Below are positions 25,550 through 34,476 of a stretch of 64,000 bases of DNA, in pieces. This stretch comes from Mesorhizobium_B sp963522145 (GTDB lineage Bacteria; Pseudomonadota; Alphaproteobacteria; Rhizobiales; Rhizobiaceae). The stretch lies in assembly GCA_963522145.1 (NCBI GenBank), contig CAUQXI010000004.1:1-64000 (forward strand). The letters run 5' to 3'. Every line of letters starts with the position of its first letter. The first letter of the stretch is position 1. Below the pieces are notes generated by a model, which was not told the DNA's origin, did not search any database, and worked only from the letters and a program-made list of their open reading frames with translations. A program made the position numbers and the translations under genes.

Positions 25550-25882
25550 ATGCCGCTCGTGAAGGTTCATGTCGAGAATGCCGTCTGGCAGGAGCGCCGA
25601 GACAGCCTGCAAGATGCCCTGAAGCCGATCCGCGCCATGCTCTGCGACATCTTCCGCGTGGATGCCTCGCTGTGCCAGATGGCGATCATTCCCGTCTTCG
25701 GGGTGGATGATCAGGCGCCCGTGGCAGCCGAGATGCAGATCCTGCCCCGACCGGAGCGGACGCGGGAAGTTGTTCTCCAAGCCTGCCAGCGATTACGCGA
25801 GATGCTCGCCGAAGCGTCGGGACATGTCGCGGTGGTCCGCTGCACGCAGCTCGATCCGAGCACCTACCTGGCACTCAAGTAA
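25550..25882 (+). CDS. Tautomerase-superfamily-like small protein
   Basis: 110 residues, 12 bp after the dioxygenase, with GAGGAG upstream. After removal of Met the N-terminus is Pro (MPLVKVHV), the catalytic residue of 4-oxalocrotonate tautomerase and 5-carboxymethyl-2-hydroxymuconate isomerase relatives. Length is intermediate between single and double tautomerase domains. Its position suggests it could convert the enol ring-cleavage product to maleylacetate, a step normally thought spontaneous. Apart from the N-terminal proline and the beta start I see no other diagnostic residues. Confidence 0.65.
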   Translation: MPLVKVHVENAVWQERRDSLQDALKPIRAMLCDIFRVDASLCQMAIIPVFGVDDQAPVAAEMQILPRPERTREVVLQACQRLREMLAEASGHVAVVRCTQLDPSTYLALK

Positions 25883-25935
25883 TTAAGCGCGCGGCATCTA
25901 CGCGCAAAATTTGGGTTAGCTCTCGCGTGTACGAT

Positions 25936-25954
25936 AATTGAACTTAATTCAATA
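25936..25954. promoter_or_regulatory. Candidate TetR operator, site 2
   Basis: AATTGAA-CTTAA-TTCAATA repeats the arms and 5-bp spacer length of site 1 (one mismatch in the outermost pair). It lies in the 296-bp gap between the tautomerase-like gene and the importer, 224 bp before the binding-protein start, implying a separate regulated promoter with a long leader. I see no gene in the leader. Confidence 0.6.
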
Positions 25955-26178
25955 TCAGAACATGGCGACTTGACCCTGATGCCCACTCATCAGCACTGTT
26001 CCCGCCGATAGGGAGCTCTGTCCGAGGGACAAAGCTTACGCATGTCGGCGGCATGCCTGCGACGGTGGACAAGCAAAGATGGATATGGGTGCGAGGCCCG
26101 CTTAGTCGGCCGATGCGGTGAACAGGCAGGAGGCAAGTGCCACTCACCGCAGTTGAACAACAAAAGGGAGGTTTCTTC

Positions 26179-27462
26179 ATGTCGAGATTCATGATGCTTG
26201 ATCGCAGGCAGATGCTTTCGGGCGCAGGCGCGCTCCTTGCAGCGCCCGCCCTGCTCCGCGTCACCCGCGCTTCGGCTCAGGATGCCGTCTTCAAGATCGG
26301 TTATGTGTCGCCGAACACAGGTCCGATCGCCGGGTTTGCGGAAGCGGATGCTTTCATTCTCGACGGAGTGCGCAAGGCGCTCGCCGGCATCACCAACAAC
26401 GGCAAGCCGGTGTCAGTTGAGATCATCACGAAGGACTCCCAGTCGAGTTCCAATCGTGCCGCGGAAGTCGCAACGGAGCTGATCGAAAAGGACGGCGTGA
26501 ACATGCTGCTTGCCTCGGCGGCGCCGGACACAGCGAACCCAGTTGCAGATCAGGCAGAGCTCAACGAAATCCCCTGCATCACCTCGATCGCGCCGTGGCA
26601 GCCGTGGTTTTTCGGCCGTAACGGCGATCCGGCCAAGGGCTTCGACTGGACCTATCACTTCTTCTGGGGCCTGGAGGACGTGATCGCGAACTTCCTGGCC
26701 CTTTGGAACGATGCGGGCGTCGCCAAGAAGGTTGGAGGTCTGTTCCCGAACGATGCCGACGGCAACGCGTGGGGCGATCCGAAGCTGGGCTTCCCTGGCC
26801 CTCTGGCCGAGGCCGGCTACGCGCTGGTGGATCCGGGGCGCTACCAGGTCATGAATTCGGACTTCTCCTCGCAGATCGCCGCGTTCAAGGCGGCAGGCTG
26901 CGAGATCGTCACCGGCAACATGATCCCGCCCGACTTTGCGACCTTCTGGTCGCAGGCAAGCCAGCAGGGCTTCAAGCCCAAGGTGGTGACGATCGGCAAG
27001 GCCCTGCTTTTCCCGTCCGTTATCGAGGCCTTGGGTGAGCGGGGAGACGGGCTGACGTCGGAAATCTGGTGGTCGCCGAGCCACCCCTTCAAGTCGAGCC
27101 TTACCGGTGAAACGTCGAAGGCCATCACCGACAGCTACACCGCCGCCACCGGCAAGCAGTGGACGCAGCCGATCGGCTTCAACCATGCGCTGTTTGAACT
27201 CGCAGCCGATGCCATCAAGCGGGCGGCGGACCTTTCCGACCCCAAGGCCGTCCTCGACGCGGTGGCCTCCACCGACCTGCAAACGCTTGTCGGTCCGATC
27301 GCGTGGAAGGGCGGTGCTCTGAACCCGGTCAAGAACGTCGTCCGCACGCCTCTGGTCGCCGGTCAGTGGCAGAAACAGGGCGAAAGGTTCGAGCTCGTCA
27401 TCACCAATAACAGCCAGTACCCGTCGATCCCGATCGGCGGAAGACTGAAGCTTCTGTCCTAA
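26179..27462 (+). CDS. Liv-type (branched-chain amino acid/aromatic) binding protein, importer 3
   Basis: 427 residues; ATG 26179 has AAGGGAGG upstream. The N-terminus has a twin-arginine-like signal (LDRRQML followed by an alanine/leucine stretch, cleavage near RASAQD), so Tat export is possible. The mature part is a type I receptor-family binding protein (IGYVSPNTGPIAGF, the LivJ-type first strand, and SSSNRAAEVATELI). Liv-type importers often carry aromatic acids in soil bacteria; the surrounding ring-degradation genes support that here. Confidence 0.88.
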   Translation: MSRFMMLDRRQMLSGAGALLAAPALLRVTRASAQDAVFKIGYVSPNTGPIAGFAEADAFILDGVRKALAGITNNGKPVSVEIITKDSQSSSNRAAEVATELIEKDGVNMLLASAAPDTANPVADQAELNEIPCITSIAPWQPWFFGRNGDPAKGFDWTYHFFWGLEDVIANFLALWNDAGVAKKVGGLFPNDADGNAWGDPKLGFPGPLAEAGYALVDPGRYQVMNSDFSSQIAAFKAAGCEIVTGNMIPPDFATFWSQASQQGFKPKVVTIGKALLFPSVIEALGERGDGLTSEIWWSPSHPFKSSLTGETSKAITDSYTAATGKQWTQPIGFNHALFELAADAIKRAADLSDPKAVLDAVASTDLQTLVGPIAWKGGALNPVKNVVRTPLVAGQWQKQGERFELVITNNSQYPSIPIGGRLKLLS

Positions 27463-27469
27463 TGGGAAG

Positions 27470-27492
27470 ATGGGTGGGCGATGCCCACCCAT
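27470..27492 (+). promoter_or_regulatory. Perfect hairpin overlapping the next start codon
   Basis: ATGGGTGGGC-GAT-GCCCACCCAT forms a 10-bp perfect stem with a three-base loop, eight bases after the binding-protein stop. The first ATG of the ATPase gene (27481) lies in the loop, and its only nearby ribosome-like sequence (GGTGGG) is in the stem. It may limit ATPase translation relative to binding protein, or direct initiation to ATG 27496. Confidence 0.6.
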
Positions 27493-28218
27493 AGAATGAT
27501 GCCCATTCTGGTTCTTGATTCGCTTAGCAAGCGCTATGGCGCGCTCGTCGTGAGCGACAACATTTCCTTTGAAGTCGCAGCCGGCGAGCTGGTCGGCATC
27601 CTCGGCCCCAACGGGGCCGGGAAGACCACGCTGTTCAACCTGATTGCCGGCACGGTCAAGCCGAATTCCGGCACCATCTCGTTCAACGGTCGCGACATCA
27701 CGGCCGACGGTGCCGCCATCCGCTGCCGTTCGGGCATATCGCGCTCATTCCAGGTGCCGCAGCCCTTTGTCGGCATGACGGTGTTCGAGAATGTGCTCGT
27801 CGGGGCCACGTTCGGCCGGGAGGCGCCAGGCGCGGCCGAACACGCCATGCACGCGCTTGAACAAAGCGGACTGGCGAAAAAGGCCAATATGCTCGCGGGC
27901 TCCCTGCCGCTGCTCGATCGAAAAAGGCTGGAGCTTGCGCGGGCGCTCGCCACTGAGCCGCGGCTTCTGCTGCTGGACGAGATCGCCGGCGGGCTGACCG
28001 ACAGCGAATGCCATGAGCTTCTGCACGTTCTGCGCGAGGTCCACGCCTCCGGCGTGACGATCGTATGGATCGAGCATGTCGTTCACGCGCTCGTCTCGCT
28101 GGCCCAGCGGCTGATCGTGGTCAATTTCGGCAAGAAGATCGCCGACGGCATGCCCGGCGAGGTCATGAGCAGCAGGGAAGTCCGCTCTGTTTATCTTGGC
28201 GAAGACAGCCATGTCTGA
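27481..28218 (+). CDS. Liv-type ABC ATPase (LivG-like), importer 3
   Basis: 245 residues from ATG 27481, or 240 from ATG 27496; the start is uncertain because the first ATG is inside a hairpin. Walker A is GPNGAGKTT near residue 44, and Walker B LLLLDEIAGG. The usual LSxGQ signature is replaced by LPLLDRKR, a variant of a LivG subfamily, so it should still be functional. The next ATPase gene starts inside its last codons. Confidence 0.88.
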   Translation: MPTHRMMPILVLDSLSKRYGALVVSDNISFEVAAGELVGILGPNGAGKTTLFNLIAGTVKPNSGTISFNGRDITADGAAIRCRSGISRSFQVPQPFVGMTVFENVLVGATFGREAPGAAEHAMHALEQSGLAKKANMLAGSLPLLDRKRLELARALATEPRLLLLDEIAGGLTDSECHELLHVLREVHASGVTIVWIEHVVHALVSLAQRLIVVNFGKKIADGMPGEVMSSREVRSVYLGEDSHV

Positions 28219-28915
28219 CACCCTGCTGAGCGTAGAAATGCTCGACGCCTTTTATGGCGATGCCCAGGCGCTTTTCGGCCTCGACCTGACGCTCGCGCGG
28301 GGCGAGATGCTGGCGCTGATCGGAGCCAACGGAGCCGGCAAAAGCACGCTGCTCAAATGCATCGCCGGCCTTGTGAAAAGCCGCCGGGGTGCGATCCGCT
28401 TCAAGGGCGACGACCTTCTCGGGGCACGCGCCTTCGACATCGTGGCCAAGGGCATCGCGCTGGTGCCGGAGGGCCGCCGGCTGTTTCCTTCGCTGAGCGT
28501 GGAGGAGAACCTGCTGCTCGGCGGCAAGGTGCGGCGCGCCGGACACTGGACGCTGACGGCAGTGTATGAGCTTTTCCCGATCCTGAAGGAGAAGCGGCAC
28601 GCGCCGTCCACATCGCTTTCGGGCGGCCAACAGCAGATGGTCGCCATCGGACGTGGGCTGATGTCCAATCCTGAAATCCTGCTGCTGGACGAGTTGAGCC
28701 TCGGCCTGGCGCCGGTCGTGATCAAGGACATCTACGAACTCCTGCCAACGATCACCGGAAGCGGCCTTTCTGTCATTCTGGTCGAGCAGGACGTCGGTCG
28801 TGCCTTGAGCGTCGCGAGCCGCTTCATGTGTATGCTGGAAGGAAAGGCTTCTTTGGAAGGCAAGCCCGACGCCTTCACCCGCGAGCAGATCACCAGCGCC
28901 TATTTCGGAACCTGA
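28211..28915 (+). CDS. Liv-type ABC ATPase (LivF-like), importer 3
   Basis: 234 residues from ATG 28211, overlapping the LivG-like gene by 8 bp. Walker A is GANGAGKST, the canonical signature is LSGGQQQMVAIGRGLM, and Walker B is ILLLDELSLGL. It forms the ATPase heterodimer with the LivG-like protein; here the canonical signature can compensate for the variant one in its partner. Confidence 0.92.
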   Translation: MSDTLLSVEMLDAFYGDAQALFGLDLTLARGEMLALIGANGAGKSTLLKCIAGLVKSRRGAIRFKGDDLLGARAFDIVAKGIALVPEGRRLFPSLSVEENLLLGGKVRRAGHWTLTAVYELFPILKEKRHAPSTSLSGGQQQMVAIGRGLMSNPEILLLDELSLGLAPVVIKDIYELLPTITGSGLSVILVEQDVGRALSVASRFMCMLEGKASLEGKPDAFTREQITSAYFGT

Positions 28916-28919
28916 CACG

Positions 28920-29786
28920 ATGGTATGGTTCAACATTCTGGCTCAAGGCATCCTGGTCGGTGGGCTTTATGCGCTCTTCGCCACAGGCCTGTCGCTCATC
29001 TTCGGCGTCATGCGCCTCGTCAACATCGCCCATGGCGACCTCATCATCGCCGCCGCTTATCTCGCCTACACCGTCATTCAACTGACTGGGCTTCACCCGC
29101 TCACGAGCCTGGTGATCGTGGTGCCGGCCGCAGCCTTGTTCGGCTACCTCCTGCAGCTCGGCATTCTCAACCGCACGCTCGATCGGGACATCCTTCCGCC
29201 ACTGTTGGTGACGTTCGGTCTGTCCATCATCATCCAGAACCTACTTCTCGAGACATACAGCGCCAACAGCCGCAAGCTCAATGCCGGCTGGCTGGAGATC
29301 GGCAGCTTCAACCTCCTGCCGGGAGTCGACATCGGCTATTTTCCCCTGCTGACCTTTGTCAGCGCCGTCGCGGTGGTCTGGGGTCTGCAATACCTCTTCT
29401 ATCACACGCCAGTCGGTCGCGCGTTCCGTGCGGTGTCGGACGATCCGGAAGTGTCGCAGCTCATGGGGCTCAACAACCGCACGGTTTACGCGTCGGCGAT
29501 GGCGCTTTCCATGGCGGTGGTGGCGATTGCCGGCATCTTCCTGGCGATCCGCGCGAACTTCGATCCGTTTATGGGCCCGGGCCGCCTGATCTTCGGTTTC
29601 GAGGCGGTCATCATCGGGGGGCTCGGCAGTTTGTGGGGCACGCTGGCAGGCGGGGTCATCCTCGGTGTGGCGCAGGCCATCGGCGCACAGATTGATCCCG
29701 GCTGGCAGGTGCTGGCCGGGCACCTCGTCTTTCTCGCCATTCTCGCCATGAAGCCGCAAGGGCTGTTTCCCAAGGCCGTGTCATGA
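28920..29786 (+). CDS. Liv-type permease (LivH-like), importer 3
   Basis: 288 residues with many membrane segments. Family motifs include GGLYALFATGLSLIFGVMRLVNIAHGD at the N-terminal part and GGLGSLWGT near the C-terminus. It starts 4 bp after the LivF-like stop and overlaps the LivM-like start by 4 bp. Confidence 0.93.
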   Translation: MVWFNILAQGILVGGLYALFATGLSLIFGVMRLVNIAHGDLIIAAAYLAYTVIQLTGLHPLTSLVIVVPAAALFGYLLQLGILNRTLDRDILPPLLVTFGLSIIIQNLLLETYSANSRKLNAGWLEIGSFNLLPGVDIGYFPLLTFVSAVAVVWGLQYLFYHTPVGRAFRAVSDDPEVSQLMGLNNRTVYASAMALSMAVVAIAGIFLAIRANFDPFMGPGRLIFGFEAVIIGGLGSLWGTLAGGVILGVAQAIGAQIDPGWQVLAGHLVFLAILAMKPQGLFPKAVS

Positions 29787-30799
29787 ATTCGCTGGAGGTC
29801 AGGCGGTCCACGGCACTCAGCCGCTCGGCGCTCGCGATCGCTGTTGTTCTTGTTCTCATCCTAGCCGCTGCGCCATTCTGGGCATCGACGGCGAGCCTGC
29901 GCCTGATCGGCGAGTTGATGATCTACCTGGCGCTGGCCAGCCTTTGGAACCTTCTCGCCGGCTATACCGGCCTGGTGTCCATCGGCCAGCAGGCCTATGT
30001 CGGCTTCGGCGGCTATCTGCTGTTCACCATCGCGCTTTACTTCGGCTGGAACCCGCTCTTTGCGATCCCGCTCGCGGGCATCGCCGCCGCCCTTGTCTCG
30101 GTGCCCGTGGCGATGCTCGTATTCCGGCTGAACGGAGCCTACTTCGCCATTGGCACCTGGGTCGTGGCGGAGGTGTTCCGGCTGAGCTTCGCGCAGATGT
30201 CTTCGCTGGGCGGCGGGTCGGGCTCCAGTCTTCCGATCGCGGTCATGAAGGAGCTGGCGTCCACCAAGTTCATGCGCGAGGCGGCCATCTACTGGGCCGC
30301 GCTGGCTTTGGGGGTCGGATCGGTCGGCGTCGTGTATCTGCTTCTGCGCTCGCGCATCGGTCTGGCCCTGACGGCCATCCGCGACAATGAAACTGCGTCG
30401 TCCAGCCTCGGCATCGCAATCCCGCGCATCAAGCTCGCGGTTTATGTCTGCGTCGCCGGGGTCACCGCCATGATCGGAACGCTCGTTTTCCTTCAAAAGC
30501 TGCGCATCACGCCGGATGCGGCCTTTGGCGTGGGCGATTGGACCGTGCTGGTCATCTTCATGGTGGTGATCGGGGGCATCGGCACGATCGAGGGACCGAT
30601 CATCGGGACGATCCTGTTTTTCGTGCTGCGCGAATTCCTGTCCGATCTGGGCTCGGCCTATCTGATGATTCTCGGCACGCTAGCGATCGTCATCATGATG
30701 ATCTCGCCTAAGGGTATCTGGGGGATGGTATCGAAACGCTTCGGACTTTCCCTGTTTCCCGTCGGATACCGTGTCGAGCGCAAGGGCGAGGAGCCATGA
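29783..30799 (+). CDS. Liv-type permease (LivM-like), importer 3
   Basis: 338 residues starting in an ATGA overlap with the LivH-like gene. Signature stretches are LLAGYTGLVSIGQQAYVG and GGIGTIEGPIIG; the remainder is hydrophobic. It also overlaps the downstream maleylacetate reductase start by 4 bp (ATGA), which ties transport and ring degradation into one transcript. Confidence 0.93.
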   Translation: MNSLEVRRSTALSRSALAIAVVLVLILAAAPFWASTASLRLIGELMIYLALASLWNLLAGYTGLVSIGQQAYVGFGGYLLFTIALYFGWNPLFAIPLAGIAAALVSVPVAMLVFRLNGAYFAIGTWVVAEVFRLSFAQMSSLGGGSGSSLPIAVMKELASTKFMREAAIYWAALALGVGSVGVVYLLLRSRIGLALTAIRDNETASSSLGIAIPRIKLAVYVCVAGVTAMIGTLVFLQKLRITPDAAFGVGDWTVLVIFMVVIGGIGTIEGPIIGTILFFVLREFLSDLGSAYLMILGTLAIVIMMISPKGIWGMVSKRFGLSLFPVGYRVERKGEEP

Positions 30800-31833
30800 A
30801 CCCGTTTGTTTACACTCCCCTGCCGGCCCGCGTGATCTTCGGGCGTGGTCGCATCCGCGAGGCTGCCGCCGAAGCCGCATGCCTCGGCATGGCGCGCCCG
30901 ATCGTGGTTTCCACGCCGCAGCAGTCGTCGTCCTGCGAGGCGCTTGCGAGCCAGGTTGGCGGCCTAACCTATCCGCATGCCGTCATGCACACGCCGGTCG
31001 ATGTCACCGAAGCGGCCGTCGCCTTCGTGCGCGAGCAGCGGATCGACGGCATCGTGTCGCTTGGCGGCGGCTCCTCAACCGGGCTCGGCAAGGCGATCGC
31101 GCTGCGCACCGACCTCAACCAGCTTGCCATTCCGACAAGCTATGCCGGATCGGAAATGACAAACATCCTGGGCGAAACAAACGGCGGTGCGAAGACCACC
31201 CGACGCGACCTGCGCATTCAGCCGGAAACGGTGATCTATGATCCCGATCTTCTGGCCACGCTGCCGGACGCGTTTGCCGCGACCAGCGGCCTGAACGCGA
31301 TCGCACATGCTGTCGAGGCCCTCTACGCCGCCGATGGCAACCCCATCATATCCCTGATGGCGGAAGAAGGCATTCGAGCCCTGGCTGGCGCCCTGCCCCG
31401 AGGTGCGGCTGGCCACGAAGAGGCCCTCTACGGCGCGTGGCTTTGCGGCGCAGTGCTTGGCAGCGCGGCCATGGCGCTTCACCACAAGCTTTGCCACGTG
31501 CTGGGAGGCACGTTCAACCTTCCCCACGCCGAAACCCATGCGATCGTGCTGCCCCATGCGACCGCCTACAATGCCGCCGCAGTACCGGACGCAATGAAAA
31601 GGATCGCAAAGGCTCTCAATGCCAAGGAAGCGTCGTCCGGCCTCCACGCCCTGGCGCGCTCCATCGGTTCGCCTTTGACACTCAAGGAAATCGGCATGCC
31701 CGAAGACGGCCTGGACAAGGCCGCGGATATCGCGGTCGCGGACCCCTACCCCAATCCGCGCCCGCTCAAACGGGACGCGATCCGCAAGCTTCTCGACAAC
31801 GCTTACCACGGACGCTCCCCCGAGCAGGTGTAG
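30796..31833 (+). CDS. Maleylacetate reductase
   Basis: 345 residues, iron-containing alcohol dehydrogenase superfamily, short form typical of maleylacetate reductases. The nucleotide-binding motif is GGGSSTGLGKA near residue 92; IPTSYAGSE and HHKLCHVLGG carry the family's active-site region. It reduces maleylacetate to 3-oxoadipate with NAD(P)H, the step after hydroxyquinol ring cleavage. It is translationally coupled to the LivM-like gene. Confidence 0.9.
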   Translation: MNPFVYTPLPARVIFGRGRIREAAAEAACLGMARPIVVSTPQQSSSCEALASQVGGLTYPHAVMHTPVDVTEAAVAFVREQRIDGIVSLGGGSSTGLGKAIALRTDLNQLAIPTSYAGSEMTNILGETNGGAKTTRRDLRIQPETVIYDPDLLATLPDAFAATSGLNAIAHAVEALYAADGNPIISLMAEEGIRALAGALPRGAAGHEEALYGAWLCGAVLGSAAMALHHKLCHVLGGTFNLPHAETHAIVLPHATAYNAAAVPDAMKRIAKALNAKEASSGLHALARSIGSPLTLKEIGMPEDGLDKAADIAVADPYPNPRPLKRDAIRKLLDNAYHGRSPEQV

Positions 31834-31893
31834 AATTTAAGTGAGGCAGATGGGTGGAAACTGCTTCGACCAGCCCATGAAAGGGAGGAACAG

Positions 31894-33648
31894 ATGGCTG
31901 ATATCGTCACCGACGTGCTGATCATCGGGTCGGGGCCGGCCGGCTCGGCAACTGCGGCGCTGCTTTCGAGCTACGGCGTCGAGAATACCCTCGTAAACCG
32001 ATACCGCTGGCTGTCGAACACGCCGCGCGCGCACATCACCAACCAGCGCTGCATGGAGGTGCTGCGCGACCTCGGCCGGGATGTCGAAGACGAAGCCTAT
32101 ATGTTCGCCACCGGCCAGGACTTAATGGGGGAAAACGTGTTCTGCGTCAGCCTGGCCGGCGAGGAGCTTGGCCGGATGAAGAGCTGGGGCACGCATCCTT
32201 TGTCGCGCGCCGAGCACCAGCTTTCCTCGCCCTGCCACATGAACGATCTGCCGCAGACCTATATGGAGCCGCTGCTGTTCAAGACTGCCTGCGCGCGCGG
32301 CACACAGGCGCGGATGAGCACGGAGTTCCGCTCCTTTGTTCAGGACGAGGACGGGGTGACCGCCACATGCCGCGACCGCATGACAGGCCAGGACCTGACC
32401 ATACGGGCAAAGTATCTGGTCGGAGCGGACGGTGCCGGTTCGCTTGTCGCGGAGCAGGCCGGCCTCCCCTTTGAAGGCAAGATGGGTGTCGGCGGCTCGA
32501 TGAACATCCTGTTTCGTGCGGACTTGTCCAGGTATGTCGCGCATCGCCCCTCCGTACTGTACTGGGTCATGCAGCCGGGCGCGGATGTCGGCGGCATCGG
32601 CATGGGCCTGGTGCGCATGGTGCGCCCGTGGAACGAGTGGCTGATCGTGTGGGGCTATGACATCGGCCAGCCCGCGCCGAAGGTGGACGAGGCCATGGCA
32701 ACCAATGTGGCCCGACAGCTGGTCGGCGATCCGGAGCTCGAGATCGAGCTCTTGTCCGCCAACACCTGGACGGTCAACAATATGTTCGCCACAGCGCTTG
32801 CGAACGGCCGCGTCTTTATCGCCGGCGATGCGGCGCACCGCCATCCCCCGTCCAACGGGCTCGGCTCCAACACGTCCATCCAGGATGCGTTCAACCTCGC
32901 CTGGAAGCTCGCGATGGTGGTCAAGGGCGAGGCATCGCCGAAGCTGCTGGAAAGCTACGACAGGGAGCGGGCGCCGGTCGCGCGCCAGATCGTCACCCGC
33001 GCCAACCAGTCCATCGCCGAGTTCGGGCCGATCTTTGCCGCGCTCGGCATGGATGGCGGTGTCGACCACGAGAAGATCCAGCGCAATATGGATGCCCGCT
33101 GCGACGCCACGCCGGAAGGCGAGCGGCAGCGCGACGCTCTGCGCAAGGCCATCGCCTTCAAGAAATACGAGTTCGACGCCCATGGCGTCGAGATGAACCA
33201 ACGCTACACGTCTGACGCCATCGTTTCCGACGATCAGCCCGAGCCTGAATTCCCCCAAGACGCCGAACTGCACTATGCGCCGACCACATGGCCGGGTGCG
33301 CGTCTTCCGCATGCCTGGGTGTTCGACCGCCACGGCGCGCGGCATTCGACGCTTGACCTGACGGGCAAGGGCAGGTTCACGCTTCTGACTGGGCTCGGCG
33401 GAGAGGCATGGGTCGCCGCGGCTGATGCCATCGGACGGGAACTCGGACTGACGATCCGCACCCACGTGATCGGACCGCGCTGCGCTTACGAAGACCATGG
33501 CGGCGAGTGGGCCGGCGTCCGCGAGATCTCCGATAGCGGCTGCGTCCTCGTGCGACCCGACCATCATGTGGCATGGCGCGCCGCGTTCTTTGCCAACGAC
33601 CCGGAAGCGGAACTCCGGCGCGTCCTGCTCCTCATTCTCGGACAGTGA
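31894..33648 (+). CDS. FAD-dependent phenol-hydroxylase-like monooxygenase (PheA/TfdB type)
   Basis: 584 residues; ATG 31894 has AAAGGGAGG upstream. The FAD motif GSGPAG opens the protein, NTPRAHITNQRCMEVLRDLG follows, and the second FAD motif GDAAHRHPPSNGLG is at about residues 311-324. The C-terminal 150 residues form the thioredoxin-like domain of phenol 2-monooxygenase and 2,4-dichlorophenol hydroxylase. It is self-contained and uses NAD(P)H directly, unlike the two-component enzyme at 22859. It probably prepares the imported aromatic compound by ring hydroxylation or oxidative decarboxylation; the substrate is unknown. Confidence 0.88.
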   Translation: MADIVTDVLIIGSGPAGSATAALLSSYGVENTLVNRYRWLSNTPRAHITNQRCMEVLRDLGRDVEDEAYMFATGQDLMGENVFCVSLAGEELGRMKSWGTHPLSRAEHQLSSPCHMNDLPQTYMEPLLFKTACARGTQARMSTEFRSFVQDEDGVTATCRDRMTGQDLTIRAKYLVGADGAGSLVAEQAGLPFEGKMGVGGSMNILFRADLSRYVAHRPSVLYWVMQPGADVGGIGMGLVRMVRPWNEWLIVWGYDIGQPAPKVDEAMATNVARQLVGDPELEIELLSANTWTVNNMFATALANGRVFIAGDAAHRHPPSNGLGSNTSIQDAFNLAWKLAMVVKGEASPKLLESYDRERAPVARQIVTRANQSIAEFGPIFAALGMDGGVDHEKIQRNMDARCDATPEGERQRDALRKAIAFKKYEFDAHGVEMNQRYTSDAIVSDDQPEPEFPQDAELHYAPTTWPGARLPHAWVFDRHGARHSTLDLTGKGRFTLLTGLGGEAWVAAADAIGRELGLTIRTHVIGPRCAYEDHGGEWAGVREISDSGCVLVRPDHHVAWRAAFFANDPEAELRRVLLLILGQ

Positions 33649-33664
33649 ACCGGAAGGTGCCCCC

Positions 33665-34429
33665 TTATTTGAGCAAAGGCCGCACATCCTTCTGAAGCTT
33701 GAGGAGAGGCTCGAGGTAGAGGCGGCGCAGCTCGTCAGAATCAGCCTGCACGGCCGCCACACCGGTGTTGAGCGCTGCGACCGTTTGGCCGCGAGCGTTG
33801 AGGATCGGCACGGCTATGGAGCGCAGCCCGATCTCGACTTCCTGGTCGATGATCGCGTACCCCTGCGTCCTCACGGTCTTCAATTCTGCAACGACCTCTT
33901 CGACCAAGATGCGGGTGTGAGGCGTACGTCGGTCGAGCGGCTGAAGCTCCAGGATCGCGCGCGCTTCCTCCTCGCGCAGCGATGCAAGGATCACGCGCCC
34001 CATCGAAGTGCAATAGGCCGGCAGGCGGCTTCCGGGCATCAAGCTGATCGACATCACCCGCTGCTGAGCGGACCGGGCGACGTAGACGATCTCCCAGCCG
34101 TCGAGAATGGATACGGAAACGCTTTGGCCGATCTCGCCGGACAGCGTGTCGAGCCATGGCTGAACGATGCGCGGCAGCGGCATGGTCGCGAGGCAGCCGG
34201 TTCCCAGGCGGAGCACCCGCGGCGTCAGGCTGAAATACTTGCCGTCATAGCTGGCATAGCCAAGCGCATGCAGTGTGAGCAGGCAGCGGCGCGCCGTCGC
34301 ACGGTCCAGGCGGGTGACCCGGGACACGTCGCTGATCGACATGCGCTCGGCATCGGCGCTGAATGCCTCGATCACGCTGAGGCCTTTGGCGAAGCCGCCG
34401 AGATAGTCGGTTTCCTTGATCAAGGCCAA
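33665..34429 (-). CDS. IclR-family regulator (PcaR/PobR-like)
   Basis: 254 residues. N-terminal winged helix-turn-helix (ISDVSRVTRLDRATARRCLLTL) follows the characteristic YLGGFAKGLSVIEAF segment, and the C-terminal effector domain is typical of the aromatic-pathway branch (PcaR, PcaU, PobR). It is divergent from the CoA-transferase genes and converges on the monooxygenase gene with a 16-bp gap. It probably activates the CoA-transferase unit in response to a pathway intermediate. Confidence 0.88.
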   Translation of the reverse strand: MALIKETDYLGGFAKGLSVIEAFSADAERMSISDVSRVTRLDRATARRCLLTLHALGYASYDGKYFSLTPRVLRLGTGCLATMPLPRIVQPWLDTLSGEIGQSVSVSILDGWEIVYVARSAQQRVMSISLMPGSRLPAYCTSMGRVILASLREEEARAILELQPLDRRTPHTRILVEEVVAELKTVRTQGYAIIDQEVEIGLRSIAVPILNARGQTVAALNTGVAAVQADSDELRRLYLEPLLKLQKDVRPLLK

Positions 34430-34476
34430 GCGATTCCGTGCGATCTTCGAACAAACATCAAACTACGCACAAACTG

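Noticed and set aside
25955..26178. Riboswitch in the long leader of the importer 3 binding protein
   Set aside because: Only short imperfect stems are visible and no known riboswitch core is recognisable.
27481..28218. Inactive LivG because of the missing LSGGQ signature
   Set aside because: LPLLDRKR is, as I recall, a recurring variant in LivG-like proteins and the partner ATPase has a canonical signature, so loss of function is not implied.
32122..33762. 546-codon open frame on the minus strand
   Set aside because: Antisense to the FAD monooxygenase, which has complete FAD motifs; no recognisable motif in the antisense frame.
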